Origin: Candidatus Poribacteria bacterium
GTDB lineage: Bacteria; Poribacteria; WGA-4E; WGA-3G
NCBI GenBank assembly: GCA_022824265.1
Contig: JAJEAG010000024.1
Span: 91,521 to 155,520, forward strand
Reading direction: 5' to 3'
Length of the DNA stretch: 64,000 nucleotides
Part shown: piece by piece, positions 19,978 through 31,019 of the stretch
How the letters are laid out: every line of letters starts with the position of its first letter
Numbering within the stretch: position 1 is the stretch's first letter
Position numbers and translations under genes: made by a program
Notes under the pieces: generated by a model
What the model saw: the letters and a program-made list of their open reading frames with translations, nothing else
Databases searched by the model: none
Told to the model about the DNA's origin: nothing

Positions 19978-20982
19978 TTATCTATTAGGTCGCGCAGGTG
20001 TTTTTGTTTCAGCTGACTCGTAAATCAGATCCATCAGTTCGGATTGAATAATTCCATTCATCGGATCGGTGCGCGGTTCTGCTCTACCCAAAATAGCATC
20101 AATGAAGTTATCGTCTGGGTTTCCTGCGGACATTTCCGGGGTAATCGGCGGTTGATCTATAGCCTCTCCACCTTTCCAAACCTTAATCCATCCTCCACCC
20201 CAACCATCAACCTCAATCCTACCGTTGTCAAAAATGAGTGCCATGTGCGTTCCACCCGGACTCGGACAATTCCCGCTTATCACCATTGATGCAAGTACAC
20301 CACTTTCAAACTTTATGTTAATAGAGGAATTAATGTCGACTTCTGTTTCCTGATTGTCAGTATAGGCATAGACTTCTTCAACCTTTGACTCAACCGTCCA
20401 ACACAGACTATTCAATAGATGCGCACCACTATCATACGCCTGACCACCACCAGAAAGTTCTGGCTTTTGCCGCCATGCTCCGACCGTTGCTCGTTTCCAA
20501 TTCTGTGTGATATAACCGACCACCAATTCCAACTTACCGAAATCACCATTACGCACTATCTCACGAATATAATGGAAGTTAGCAGAACAAGGTGTATTAT
20601 AACCAATTGTAAGTATAAGTCCAGTTTCTTCCACCTTCTCAGCAAGTTTATATGCATCCTCAGAGGAAGTAACCATCGGTTTTTCCATCAATACATGACA
20701 TCCTGCTTCAAGTGCCTGCATACCTTGTTCAAAGTGTAAAGTGTGCGGGGTAGAAATTACAACAGCATCAGGCTTAACCTCTTTTAACATCTCACCAATA
20801 TCATCATAAGCCTTCGGACGAGGGGATAAATCAGAAAGATTTCGGTCAATATAATTGTTTGCAATCTCAGTATTTACATCACAAGTACCAACTATTTGTA
20901 CATCTTTATTACCATTCATCCGCCTTGCATGTCCAGATGAATTGCCGCCACATCCAATCATGGCAAGCCGAATTTTTGACAT
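19978..20982 (-). CDS. Gfo/Idh/MocA family oxidoreductase
   Basis: N-terminal 'IRLAMIGCGGNSSGHARRM' Rossmann, 'VVISTPHTLHFEQGMQALEAGCHVLMEKPM'. Confidence 0.93.
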   Translation of the reverse strand: MSKIRLAMIGCGGNSSGHARRMNGNKDVQIVGTCDVNTEIANNYIDRNLSDLSPRPKAYDDIGEMLKEVKPDAVVISTPHTLHFEQGMQALEAGCHVLMEKPMVTSSEDAYKLAEKVEETGLILTIGYNTPCSANFHYIREIVRNGDFGKLELVVGYITQNWKRATVGAWRQKPELSGGGQAYDSGAHLLNSLCWTVESKVEEVYAYTDNQETEVDINSSINIKFESGVLASMVISGNCPSPGGTHMALIFDNGRIEVDGWGGGWIKVWKGGEAIDQPPITPEMSAGNPDDNFIDAILGRAEPRTDPMNGIIQSELMDLIYESAETKTPARPNR

Positions 20983-21146
20983 TAACTACTCCCTAATTTA
21001 TTATATATCTTTCTATAATTCTTCAAGTTATTTTTCATGACTATGTGATTGATCTGTATTAATGTGACATGATTTTGTAGCATTGTATTCTAAACGTAAA
21101 CTTAACATAGATTAGTTTAGTATACTCGGCTAAAAATGACATTAAT

Positions 21147-22889
21147 TCACTCGTACTCAGCAGCATCTTCCCACTCAATATTAACCCATTTGATTATGTT
21201 TTCCTCACGACTTACAATTTGTGCCTTATCCCATCCATCATGATCTCTAATTGTCTTGGCAACCATTTTCGCATCCAAAAATCCAAATTCGTCGTAGTCT
21301 CCAGCCTTCTCTACCGGATTTTTATTACCGAGCTCTGAATTTAGATCGGGAGGTAAAAGTAACAAGTTTCCAAGTCTATGGACAAATGTACTTGACTCAG
21401 TTGAATGTAGATCACTTTTTGACTGAGGTATAATATGTTCTATAGATGAGGCAGCTGATTGTTTCCATATACGATTCCACTGTTCGTTGTTAAACTTCTG
21501 TCCTTTGCGTAAAGAAAGGTATTCTTCGTAACGACATAATAAATAACGTAATTCTGCCTGCCAGTCATTATAACAATCTTCGTCAAATAGCACATTATGA
21601 GGATTAAATTTGTAGGACTTTCCAAGTTTAATTATTCGTGCAAGAATATCATCTGCTTGAAAATCTTCTGTGTTTAGAATTTCCCATGATAACCTTATAT
21701 AATTTCCGCGCTCTGTCTTAGCATGTGTTTTTTCACTATCCTTACACAGGACAAAAATTAAAAAGGTTGTTTTTTCCCATTCATTGAGTAGTAATCTTAC
21801 TTCAGAATCAGTAAAATTCCTTAAGAGGATTGATACTGCAAGCAACCTTGCCTGAATTGTTTTAATCACAACGTCTTTGAAAGGTTTCACACCCCCGTCA
21901 TAAACTATATTAATAGCTTTTGTGACTTGTAATAGCCATTTTGATATTTCAATAGTTTTGCTTGTGTCGTGATTAACTTGAGACATCAGTCTGTCGACAG
22001 CTTTTTCTTCGTTCAATGGACTTCCTACAGACTTTGTAGTTTTGAGAGTGGCGGCAAATCTAAGTGCTTCAGAATCTAGTCCTTCACGAAGTCCAACCGT
22101 TGCATATATTTCACCCCAAATTTGATGAAGTTCGTTAATATGTTCCTGACTATTTCCCTGATTGTCTTCAAAAACTACTGCCATAAGCATACTCTTGAAC
22201 CTATCTAACCAAGACACATAAAGACCTCTATTGTTAAGTACCTCAAAAACAGTATATACAGCTGCTTCGTCTTCTATTTCATGAAATATAAATCGTAGTT
22301 GGTTCTTGATAATGGTTAACAAATCAATTATGTTGTCCCAATCATTGACAAAGGATTTACAGTGTTGAATTGCACTTAATAGTTCTTTATCTGCAAGTGT
22401 TTTTGCATCTGAAACATTTGGTGACAAGCCGTTTCTAATGAAGTCGGCAAAGTACGAACTTGAATCGTGATTTGTCTGTAGTAGAAGAAGGCTTAAATCA
22501 TCGGGTTTGACAAGAAGTTCTTGAAGTTCACGTTCAACTCTTGCTTCGGGTGTCCCTTTAAGTCGTTCCTCATCTGTTAGTGAGGATGAAAGTTTCAACT
22601 GAATAGCTTTTAATAACAGTACAAGTGTTGTCAGACGTTGTTGCCCATCTACAATCTCAATAATATGATATTTGTCAGTAACAATTGTCTTTGTTTCTCG
22701 ACATAACCCGACTACTGTCGCCATAAAATGGGAATTGTCGGAATTGTATTTTAGCTTTTTAATGTCATCAAACATATCTTTTCGCTGTTTATATTTCCAA
22801 GAATACGCACGTTGATAATGTGGAATGCGAAAAAGACGATTCTCAAATAACTCAGCTAACGACAGATAATGAGGTTGTATATTCAACAT
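21147..22889 (-). CDS. DUF262/DUF1524 protein (GmrSD-like, possible modification-dependent restriction)
   Basis: 'RIPHYQRAYSWK', 'EIVDGQQRLTTLVLLL' (DUF262); 'SIEHIIPQ...LGNLLLLPPDLN' (DUF1524 HNH-like). Start at MLNIQPHY. Confidence 0.85.
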   Translation of the reverse strand: MLNIQPHYLSLAELFENRLFRIPHYQRAYSWKYKQRKDMFDDIKKLKYNSDNSHFMATVVGLCRETKTIVTDKYHIIEIVDGQQRLTTLVLLLKAIQLKLSSSLTDEERLKGTPEARVERELQELLVKPDDLSLLLLQTNHDSSSYFADFIRNGLSPNVSDAKTLADKELLSAIQHCKSFVNDWDNIIDLLTIIKNQLRFIFHEIEDEAAVYTVFEVLNNRGLYVSWLDRFKSMLMAVVFEDNQGNSQEHINELHQIWGEIYATVGLREGLDSEALRFAATLKTTKSVGSPLNEEKAVDRLMSQVNHDTSKTIEISKWLLQVTKAINIVYDGGVKPFKDVVIKTIQARLLAVSILLRNFTDSEVRLLLNEWEKTTFLIFVLCKDSEKTHAKTERGNYIRLSWEILNTEDFQADDILARIIKLGKSYKFNPHNVLFDEDCYNDWQAELRYLLCRYEEYLSLRKGQKFNNEQWNRIWKQSAASSIEHIIPQSKSDLHSTESSTFVHRLGNLLLLPPDLNSELGNKNPVEKAGDYDEFGFLDAKMVAKTIRDHDGWDKAQIVSREENIIKWVNIEWEDAAEYE

Positions 22890-23047
22890 TTTTCTCTCCC
22901 ATAGTAACATTTCAAATTATCAATTAATTCCATATATTATCACTCCTTAAAGTTAGAGCATACTTGAAGTTTAATAAAGAAAATTAACGTGAAACACTCA
23001 ATCTATAGTCCAATTGGTTGCACATGAACAGTATTTCTCAATTGTTT

Positions 23048-23848
23048 CTAAGCGGTTTTAGTTAAATCGTCCACACTCAATGAACCATCACCAAATACGC
23101 GTCTGAATGATCCTCCACGATTAGATTTCGTATCTCCATGCATATAACAGACACTGAATGCCCGTCTCGGTATGTCCGTATCGTTAGTTCCAGAACTGTG
23201 AAGCAACCAATTGTGTAGCAATACTACCTCACCAGCCTCTAATTCCAATGGCAAAGGTGTAGCATTTTCAACGATCTCATCAATCTGTTCCTGATTCAGA
23301 AATCCTGAACCGTGTGACGGATTTATTAGGTCGCTGTGCGATCCAGGGATAATGTGTACACATCCATTCTCAATCGTGGCTGTATCTAATGCCGTATAGA
23401 TTGTAATCTGGGGATCACGATCCAGGTCTGTCCATCTATCTTGATGCCATACAAGGTAAGTGCCTTCACCTGCAGGTTTATTCATAAACATCGCACGGAA
23501 ACATAAAATCGGGACTCCTTCTCCATAGATCTTCTCACATACTTCCTTAAAAGTAGGATTCTGTAAATACGTCAAAAAATACGGATCAAACTCAAGATTC
23601 TGTATTTTCCTGTACAATAATGTTGCCCCCTTGTGACCTGAGGATTGAGGACCAGGTCTGCCTGTTCCAGGTTCCCTGTCAAGTTGCATCATGATTTGGT
23701 TGTAATCCAGTGGTGCTTTACCAAGCATGATGTCGTCCATACGTTGTTGTAAACGTGCAAACTCATCGTCAGTCGCTACTTGACCGATACGAACAAAGCC
23801 ATTTTCCCAAAAATGTTCCCACTGTTCATCAGTTATCCGTTTTTCCAT
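23048..23848 (-). CDS. Phytanoyl-CoA dioxygenase (PhyH) family protein
   Basis: 'YLVWHQDRWTD', 'ENGCVHIIPGSH', 'LLHSSGTNDTDIPRRAF'. Confidence 0.88.
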   Translation of the reverse strand: MEKRITDEQWEHFWENGFVRIGQVATDDEFARLQQRMDDIMLGKAPLDYNQIMMQLDREPGTGRPGPQSSGHKGATLLYRKIQNLEFDPYFLTYLQNPTFKEVCEKIYGEGVPILCFRAMFMNKPAGEGTYLVWHQDRWTDLDRDPQITIYTALDTATIENGCVHIIPGSHSDLINPSHGSGFLNQEQIDEIVENATPLPLELEAGEVVLLHNWLLHSSGTNDTDIPRRAFSVCYMHGDTKSNRGGSFRRVFGDGSLSVDDLTKTA

Positions 23849-23961
23849 TCATTGCCTCCATTCATGTGAACAGATTAGGTTCTAATATATATCCATTGCA
23901 GAGTTATACCTTATAGTATAGCATGTTAGTATAGCACATTTGCTAATTAAAATTGATTCAT

Positions 23962-24082
23962 AATTATAACAACCAGAGCCATTCAGTTTTCCAATCCTAT
24001 TATTTTCAATATTAAGCCTTCCTTTGTAGAAGCACTCTCCGAATAGCGACCTCTTATCCTGAAAATCTTGGTTCAGACAATC
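23962..24082 (-). repeat. Dispersed repeat B, copy 1
   Basis: Reverse complement 'GATTGTCTGAACC...GGATAAGAGGTCGC..TTCGGAGAGTG.TTCTACAAAGGAA...CTTAATATT...GGAAAACTGAATGGCTCTG' matches 40503-40620. Confidence 0.75.
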
Positions 24083-24227
24083 AACCTGCCGTAGGGGCGA
24101 GGTCACTTCGTCCGCATCTTTGAATATCGGGCGGGAAAACCCCGCCCCTACGAGTGTAGCGTATTCAGTGATTCAGACAACAAAATACACGGATACATCC
24201 ATACATGGATACATACACCAAAATCTC

Positions 24228-24603
24228 TTTCTCTTATCCTGCAAATCCTGAAATCTTGAAAATCCTGGTTCAAAAAACCAAAAATCTGAAACATACATGA
24301 AACATATTGTTCCAATCACCACAAACTCTTCCATCCCATTCTAACACCTGTTATAATAAGACCACTATGAAACACAAAAAACGCACACAACCCACATTCT
24401 CAACAAAAACCTTCACCCGTCACCCAATAAATATCAACACAAAAACCGACCAAAATCAAGCAAATAAAAAACGAACCAAATTCAAATTCTCAAAAAAATC
24501 GTACACATCTATAAACCCAGTTCCAGACTGGCATAACCCCAAAAACCAAAACGAACCAAAAACCGAAAAACACCTTTTTTGGTTCGTTTTTAGAAGGAGC
24601 TAA
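24228..24603 (-). repeat. Dispersed repeat A, copy 2 (inverted relative to copies 1 and 3)
   Basis: Reverse complement collinear with 9597-10006 and 55391-55780; hairpin arms differ but remain complementary. Confidence 0.8.
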
Positions 24604-24647
24604 AATCTGTGATTTTTGTTGAAGAAATTGCATTTTTCTTAAAAAAG

Positions 24648-24688
24648 TGCAATTCTATACAACAAAATCGCGTTTTTAATTATAGAGA
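24648..24688 (+). promoter_or_regulatory. Promoter-like block P1 upstream of sigma gene 1
   Basis: TGCAATT-ctatacaacaaaatcg-CGTTTTTAATTATAGAGA; same 16-nt spacer as four other sites. Confidence 0.55.
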
Positions 24689-24734
24689 GTTCTTATGTTG
24701 GTAAATGTCTATGTTTTCTGTATGAAGGTGTACT

Positions 24735-27700
24735 ATGAAAAATGATGATTCTGAACTTATCCAACGCACAATAGATGGTGACCAGCACGCTTTTGCTCTA
24801 CTTGTAGAAAAATACCAGAAACAGGTACACACCCTTGCGTGGCAGAAAATTGGCGATTATCACATCGCACAAGAAATAACACAAGATGTATTCATAACTG
24901 CATATCAAAAGTTTCCAACCTTAAAACATTACAGACAATTTCCGGGATGGCTATATGTCGTTACAAACCGAAAGTGCATTTCATGGCACAGAAAGAAAAA
25001 AATCAAAACGCAATCAATTGATGAGACCAATCCTATTGAATTGGAGAAAGCATATTTTTCAGATTATACGGAACATCAGCGAGAGGAAGCAGCAAAAGAA
25101 GCACGCCGTACCATAGTCAAAAATCTACTTAGTACCCTTAAAGAAAGCGACCGGACAGTGATAAAGCTCTATTACCTCGCTGAAATGTCATGTGAAGAAA
25201 TTTCAGAGTTTTTAGGTGTGTCTCCTAATACAGTGCGGAGTCGTCTCCACAGAGCACGTAACCGATTAAAGAAGGATGAAGCAATGATAAAAGAAAACTT
25301 GAGCAGTTTCCAACTACCATCGCAATTAACCGAAACTATTATGGACAAAATATCGCAACTCAATCCGGTATCCCCATCTGGTAGTAAGCCATTAGTACCG
25401 TTAGTAGTTTCTGCCCTCTCTGCCATTTTTGTTCTATTTCTGTTAGGGATTGGTGTGCAAAATCATGTTCAATATCAGCAACCATACAGTTTGGATGCAG
25501 CATCAGAATCAACAATAGAAATTGTTGATGCACAAACTGTATTGGAATCTTCTACAACATCTAAAATAAAAAACAGAGTTGGATCTCCTCAATTAACCAA
25601 TAATAGCAACAACACAGGACAAAATCCTAATTCAACGCTTAATGCTGCTGCAGAAGTAGAAAATGGAATTCCAAATCATAGGGGTAAATGGAACGAAACT
25701 AATGGTCCTGTAGGAGGAGAAGTCGCTAATCTCTTCACAACAGTTGATGGGGATGTATTTGCTGGAACAAAAAGTGGAATCTATAAACTCACAGATGACA
25801 AAGCAGCGTGGACTCTCATCAATTCACGGGATATATTCTCACACAGAGAACAAATGAGCGGAATGCGTTCGGGTCCAATGCTTGAAAAAAATGGAAAACT
25901 ATATCTTGCCACAAATAGAGAATTACTTTCTTCCTCAGATCAAGGATTAACATGGAAGACTATTTCAGTCCATCCAGGAGGTGAGATAATAGGCATTGTA
26001 ATAACGGATCATGCATTTTACCTATCAATTACCAATGGTCTTTACCGTTCAAAAGATGAGGGTGTATCTTGGATAGAGGTGACACCATTTAATGATGAAC
26101 ATATAGGTGGTGAAATACATACAATTGCTTCAATTCAAAATATATTATTCGTTGGTACAAATGTAGGACTGTTTCGACTAATAGGTGATGAATGGGATCA
26201 AATATCATTTGATCGTATAGATAAAATCAATAAGAACTTTCCAATAATAACCGTGGAAGCCAAAGATAATCTACTCTATGTTGCAAGAGGTCATAACATA
26301 AATCGACAAAATTTTGATCCTAAAGACATGCATAATGTGTTTCAAACGATATCACGGGAAAGAGACAAAACTGGGTTGTCGTGGTCACTTTTCATATCAT
26401 CTGATCATGGCGGCACATGGAAAAATATAACTCCCAAGAAAGATAGTATTGATAAAGAGAAACTTTCAGTTGTAGATTTATTTAAGTCCAATGGAAATAA
26501 GAAGAAAGAAAATAAGAAAAGTGAAAGTCAATCTCCATATAAAGCACAAGTCTATAATCCTTTGAAAATAGTGGCTACTAAGAATAATGTGCTTGTTATA
26601 GACAAAATGTTCTATTTTTCAAGCAATTCTGGTGATACCTGGCGTACTTTAGATAATGTAGATAACATAAGAAATGTATCATCTATTGTTAATTTGAATG
26701 AGAGCACATACTACATAAGTGGTAGTTTTGGTATATATCGTACAACAGATACAGGGAAAACATGGCATCAATTTAATTCTGGACTTGTAAATACAGATGT
26801 TTGGCAATTGATTGTTATTAATGGCACAATTTACGCCAACACCATATCAGGATTTGTTTATTCAACCGATGAAGGAGAATCTTGGTCACCAATAAAAGGT
26901 GATACGGGCTTCATCACTCGGATAGTTGAAGATAATGGAGAGATATATGTTAGAGATGACAAAATCGGGACTCCGCGTATATTCCAACTCTCAATAGAAG
27001 AAAAGAATCTCAAGACAATAACTGATATGCCACAATTAGATAGAATTGATCCATACAATGATAACCGTCAACTAAATCGATCAACTGGTTATATGGTACG
27101 CCATGTATGGCATGGAAATGGATCCTTTCCTGAATCACAACTTGGAGGAATTAACGTTGAAAATGGAGTATATTATGTTGAATACAACTATCATCTCTAC
27201 AGATGGAAACCTAATGCATTAAAATGGTTTGACACAGGAATATTGGATAAAGGAGTAAAGAACGATAAGTCCATACCTCATACTGCTAATAGGTTTATTG
27301 ACACAGTTGGCTTTAAATTTGCAATATCAGGGAACACTGTTTACATTGGGAAAAAGGATCGTCAACTCATGCAATCTCTCTATGAAGGATTGACATGGAC
27401 GGATCTCACAGGAAATCTTCCATTTCCTGTTGAATACCACAAGACGATAACATTCTCGGACGATTTTGTCTATGTAGCAACTGACAAAGGTGTCGTTATA
27501 TCGGAAAATGGAACGGATTGGCATATACTCACCGATGCAGGCGGAAATGCTCTTATTATGAATATGTTAGCAGTAAATGAAGGTAAGGTATTTGGTGTGG
27601 CAAATCGTTTTATATATCAAGTAAACAGTGATACACATACTTGTCACCAAGTTACACCTAAAATACCGTATACAGTCACTTGTATTGATGTTGATGATGA

Positions 27701-27758
27701 TATACTATATGTAGGAACGAAAAGAAGAGGTGTCCTTCGTTACAAACTTGACAAATAG
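24735..27758 (+). CDS. ECF-type sigma-70 factor fused through one TM segment to an extracytoplasmic BNR/Asp-box beta-propeller
   Basis: Sigma region 2 ('AFALLVEKYQKQVHTLAWQKIGDYHIAQEITQDVFITAYQKF') and region 4 ('EEISEFLGVSPNTVRSRLHRARNRLKKDE'); TM 'PLVPLVVSALSAIFVLFLLGIG'; repeats such as 'YRSKDEGVSWIEV', 'YRTTDTGKTWHQF', 'VYSTDEGESWSPI'. Confidence 0.88.
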   Translation: MKNDDSELIQRTIDGDQHAFALLVEKYQKQVHTLAWQKIGDYHIAQEITQDVFITAYQKFPTLKHYRQFPGWLYVVTNRKCISWHRKKKIKTQSIDETNPIELEKAYFSDYTEHQREEAAKEARRTIVKNLLSTLKESDRTVIKLYYLAEMSCEEISEFLGVSPNTVRSRLHRARNRLKKDEAMIKENLSSFQLPSQLTETIMDKISQLNPVSPSGSKPLVPLVVSALSAIFVLFLLGIGVQNHVQYQQPYSLDAASESTIEIVDAQTVLESSTTSKIKNRVGSPQLTNNSNNTGQNPNSTLNAAAEVENGIPNHRGKWNETNGPVGGEVANLFTTVDGDVFAGTKSGIYKLTDDKAAWTLINSRDIFSHREQMSGMRSGPMLEKNGKLYLATNRELLSSSDQGLTWKTISVHPGGEIIGIVITDHAFYLSITNGLYRSKDEGVSWIEVTPFNDEHIGGEIHTIASIQNILFVGTNVGLFRLIGDEWDQISFDRIDKINKNFPIITVEAKDNLLYVARGHNINRQNFDPKDMHNVFQTISRERDKTGLSWSLFISSDHGGTWKNITPKKDSIDKEKLSVVDLFKSNGNKKKENKKSESQSPYKAQVYNPLKIVATKNNVLVIDKMFYFSSNSGDTWRTLDNVDNIRNVSSIVNLNESTYYISGSFGIYRTTDTGKTWHQFNSGLVNTDVWQLIVINGTIYANTISGFVYSTDEGESWSPIKGDTGFITRIVEDNGEIYVRDDKIGTPRIFQLSIEEKNLKTITDMPQLDRIDPYNDNRQLNRSTGYMVRHVWHGNGSFPESQLGGINVENGVYYVEYNYHLYRWKPNALKWFDTGILDKGVKNDKSIPHTANRFIDTVGFKFAISGNTVYIGKKDRQLMQSLYEGLTWTDLTGNLPFPVEYHKTITFSDDFVYVATDKGVVISENGTDWHILTDAGGNALIMNMLAVNEGKVFGVANRFIYQVNSDTHTCHQVTPKIPYTVTCIDVDDDILYVGTKRRGVLRYKLDK

Positions 27759-27829
27759 TATTAATTTAAAAATCCCTACTATGTTCATCCAAGGAACAGT
27801 CAGAACAATTGCATTCTTATATTCAATTA

Positions 27830-27870
27830 TGCAATTATTCTCCTCAAATTCGCGTCTATATATTAAAAGA
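27830..27870 (+). promoter_or_regulatory. Promoter-like block P2 upstream of sigma gene 2
   Basis: TGCAATT-attctcctcaaattcg-CGTCTATATATTAAAAGA. The TGCAATT lies in the right arm of AATTGCAT (27807-27814)/ATGCAATT (27829-27836). Confidence 0.6.
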
Positions 27871-27893
27871 GCACTTACTTATTGAGGTCAAAG

Positions 27894-30800
27894 ATGAAAC
27901 ATGATGATTCTGATCTGATACAACAAACATTAGACGGTGATGAACAAGCGTTTGCTACACTTGTGAAAAAATACCAAAAGCAGATACACGCATTAGCGTG
28001 GCAGAAAATTGGTGACTTCCACATCGCACAAGAAATAACACAAGATGCATTCCTAACAGCCTTCCAAAAACTCTCAACACTCACCAATCCTAACCGATTC
28101 GCGGGATGGCTCTATGTCATTACCAACCGCAAATGTATTTCTTGGCACCGACAAAAGAAACAACAACCGCAATCCTTGGAAGAAACAGATCAACTTGAAT
28201 TAGAGGAGATGTATTATTCGGAATATATGACCCAACAACGTCAAGAAGCAGCCAATCAGAAACAGCGTGCAATAGTACAAAAGTTACTCAGCACATTACA
28301 AGAGAGTGAACGCACTGTCGTAAATATGTATTACATTGCAGAAATGACATGTGAAGATATTGGAAAATTCTTGGGTGTCTCTCCTAACACGGTTCGGAGT
28401 AGACTACACCGCGCACGGATCAAAATGAAGAAGGATGAAGCAATGATAAAAGAAAACCTTAGTAGTTTCCAACTACCATCGCAATTAACCGAAACCATTA
28501 TGGAGAAAATATCGCAACTGAATCCCGTATCTCCATCTGGTAGCAAACCATTGGTACCATTAGCAGTTTCTGCTGCCTCTGCCATTTTAGTTCTATTTCT
28601 ATTAGGGATAGGAGTGCAAAATCAAGCACAATATCAGCAACCGTATAGTTTAGATACTGCATCAGAAGCAACAGTAGAAATTGTTGACACACAAATAGAA
28701 TTTGTTACTCCAACAACACCTAATGTAGTAAACAAAGTAGGATCTTCAATTAAAATCAATAACAACGGTGTAGGACAAAACCCAAACACAGCACTCAATT
28801 CCACACAAGTGGAAAATGGGATATCTAACCAGAAAGGAAAATGGAACGAAACAAATGGTCCTGTAGGAGGAGAAGTGATTAATCTCTTCACAACTGGTGA
28901 TGAAGATGTATTTGCTGGAACAAAAAGCGGAATCTATAAACTCACAGATGACAAAGCAGCGTGGACTCTCGTCAACTCACGTGATATATTCTCACATAGG
29001 GAACAAATGAGCGGAATGCGTTCGGGTCCAATGATTGAAAATGATGGTAAACTATATCTTGCAACAGATAGAGAAATTCTGACCTCCACTGATAGAGGGA
29101 TTACATGGAACACGCTCTCTGACCATCCAGGTGGCGGACTTATCGGTTTAGTGATGGTGGATCAAACATTTTACTTGTGTCTTAATGATGAATATTACCT
29201 TTCAGGTGATAACGGTGTATACCGTTCCGATGATAATGGTGTTTCATGGGTTCAGTTGACACCATTTGACGAAAGACACCCAGACATCCAACCTCGTGCA
29301 ATTGCTGTAATTGATAGCACTGTCTTTGTCGGTACCAACAAGGGACTCTATCGTCTTAATGGAGCAACATGGGAACAAATATTCCTTGATGAAATAGGTG
29401 AAAAAAGCACATATTTACCAGTCATATCTATGGAAGTGAAGGATAACTCACTCTATGTTGCCAGAAGTTATGATATTTGTAATAGTTTCCGCCAATCGAG
29501 TGGTAAGTTAATAAAAAGCACTCCACCTACAGAATCTAATGATACATGGACTGTAGTTCGGGACATACCTTCTGAAGTGAATGAAGTTCCCTGGTCCTTA
29601 CAACTTGAGATTGATCGTGCCAAGGCTCCAACAGGTTTGTCTTGGGCACTGTTCCAATCAAATAATCATGGTAAAACATGGGATAATATCACGCCGAGAA
29701 AAAACAATACAGATAAGGAGGAACTATCATTAGTTAATTTATTTAATGTGAATTCACAGGACAAAAAAGACAATAAGAAAAAAGATAACACATCACCCCA
29801 TATATCAGGAGGATACAGTCCTCTGAAAATCGCTGTAACCAATAAAAATGTGATGCTTATAGACCGAAAAAAACACTACCATTCATCTAATTCTGGAGAA
29901 ACATGGAAAACCGTAGATACGATCCCATTAGGCAATGCTTCTGCAATTGTAATGGTTGATGAGAACACCTACTACAGAAGTGGAAACTACGGAATAAATC
30001 GTACAACAGATGGGGGTAAATCATGGCATCAATTTAACAACGGACTCGTAAATACAGATGTTTGGCAATTGATTGCAGTTGACGGTAATCTATACGCGAA
30101 TTCGATAGAAGGATTCGTATATTCAATTGATGAAGGTCAATCTTGGATACCAGTTAATGGTGATACAGGTTATATCACACGTATTATGGAATCCAACGGG
30201 AATATTTATGTGAGAGATGACAAAACAGGGACCCCTCGTTTTTACCGTCTTTCCACAAAAGATCATAGACTCGTCGAAATGTCTGAAATGCCAATATTAG
30301 AGAAAATTGATCTGTGGAAGGAAAACCATCATTTACGTCGTCCTTCCGGTGATATGGGACGACATGTGTCACATGGAGACGGTTCCTTTTCTGAATCACA
30401 ACTTGGTGGTTTTGCTATAGTCAATGGGATATTTTATACTGAATACTGTTATCAACTCTATAGATGGAAACCTGATACTTCTGAATGGTTCAATACGGGA
30501 TTATTAGATAAAGGCACAAGTGAAGATAGATCTTATTGCTATGCAAATAACATCTTTATTGACGCAATAGGATTTAGATTTGCAGTGTCTGGGAACACTG
30601 TCTATGTCGGAAAAAAAGAAGGTCAACTCATGCAGTCGCTTGATGAAGGAATGACCTGGACTGATGTTACTGGAAACCTCCAATTTCATATTGATAACTA
30701 TAGGGCAATTACAATCGCAGACAACTTTGTCTATGTAGCAACTGACAGAGGTGTTGTAATGTCCAATAACGGTGTTGACTGGCATACACTCACAAATACA

Positions 30801-31019
30801 GATGGCAGACCGCTAATTATAACTATGTTTGCTGTAGATGGAACTACGGTTTACGGTGAAAGTAAGCAAAGAATATACAAAGTAAACAACGATATGCTTT
30901 TATGGGAGAAAGTTACACCCAAAATAGAATATACAGTGACATGTATTGATGTTGATGAAAATACACTCTATGTAGGAACAAGCAACAAAGGAGTACTACG
31001 TTACAGACTTGATAACTGA
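27894..31019 (+). CDS. ECF-type sigma-70 factor - TM - BNR/Asp-box beta-propeller fusion
   Basis: Same architecture as 24735..27758, nearly identical linker 'EAMIKENLSSFQLPSQLTETIMEKISQLNPVSPSGSKPLVPL'. Start set at MKHDDSD after GAGG. Confidence 0.88.
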   Translation: MKHDDSDLIQQTLDGDEQAFATLVKKYQKQIHALAWQKIGDFHIAQEITQDAFLTAFQKLSTLTNPNRFAGWLYVITNRKCISWHRQKKQQPQSLEETDQLELEEMYYSEYMTQQRQEAANQKQRAIVQKLLSTLQESERTVVNMYYIAEMTCEDIGKFLGVSPNTVRSRLHRARIKMKKDEAMIKENLSSFQLPSQLTETIMEKISQLNPVSPSGSKPLVPLAVSAASAILVLFLLGIGVQNQAQYQQPYSLDTASEATVEIVDTQIEFVTPTTPNVVNKVGSSIKINNNGVGQNPNTALNSTQVENGISNQKGKWNETNGPVGGEVINLFTTGDEDVFAGTKSGIYKLTDDKAAWTLVNSRDIFSHREQMSGMRSGPMIENDGKLYLATDREILTSTDRGITWNTLSDHPGGGLIGLVMVDQTFYLCLNDEYYLSGDNGVYRSDDNGVSWVQLTPFDERHPDIQPRAIAVIDSTVFVGTNKGLYRLNGATWEQIFLDEIGEKSTYLPVISMEVKDNSLYVARSYDICNSFRQSSGKLIKSTPPTESNDTWTVVRDIPSEVNEVPWSLQLEIDRAKAPTGLSWALFQSNNHGKTWDNITPRKNNTDKEELSLVNLFNVNSQDKKDNKKKDNTSPHISGGYSPLKIAVTNKNVMLIDRKKHYHSSNSGETWKTVDTIPLGNASAIVMVDENTYYRSGNYGINRTTDGGKSWHQFNNGLVNTDVWQLIAVDGNLYANSIEGFVYSIDEGQSWIPVNGDTGYITRIMESNGNIYVRDDKTGTPRFYRLSTKDHRLVEMSEMPILEKIDLWKENHHLRRPSGDMGRHVSHGDGSFSESQLGGFAIVNGIFYTEYCYQLYRWKPDTSEWFNTGLLDKGTSEDRSYCYANNIFIDAIGFRFAVSGNTVYVGKKEGQLMQSLDEGMTWTDVTGNLQFHIDNYRAITIADNFVYVATDRGVVMSNNGVDWHTLTNTDGRPLIITMFAVDGTTVYGESKQRIYKVNNDMLLWEKVTPKIEYTVTCIDVDENTLYVGTSNKGVLRYRLDN

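Noticed and set aside
23882-24106. 74-aa minus-strand ORF in intergenic DNA
   Set aside because: Falls in dispersed repeat B and adjoining hairpin sequence; no recognisable protein features.
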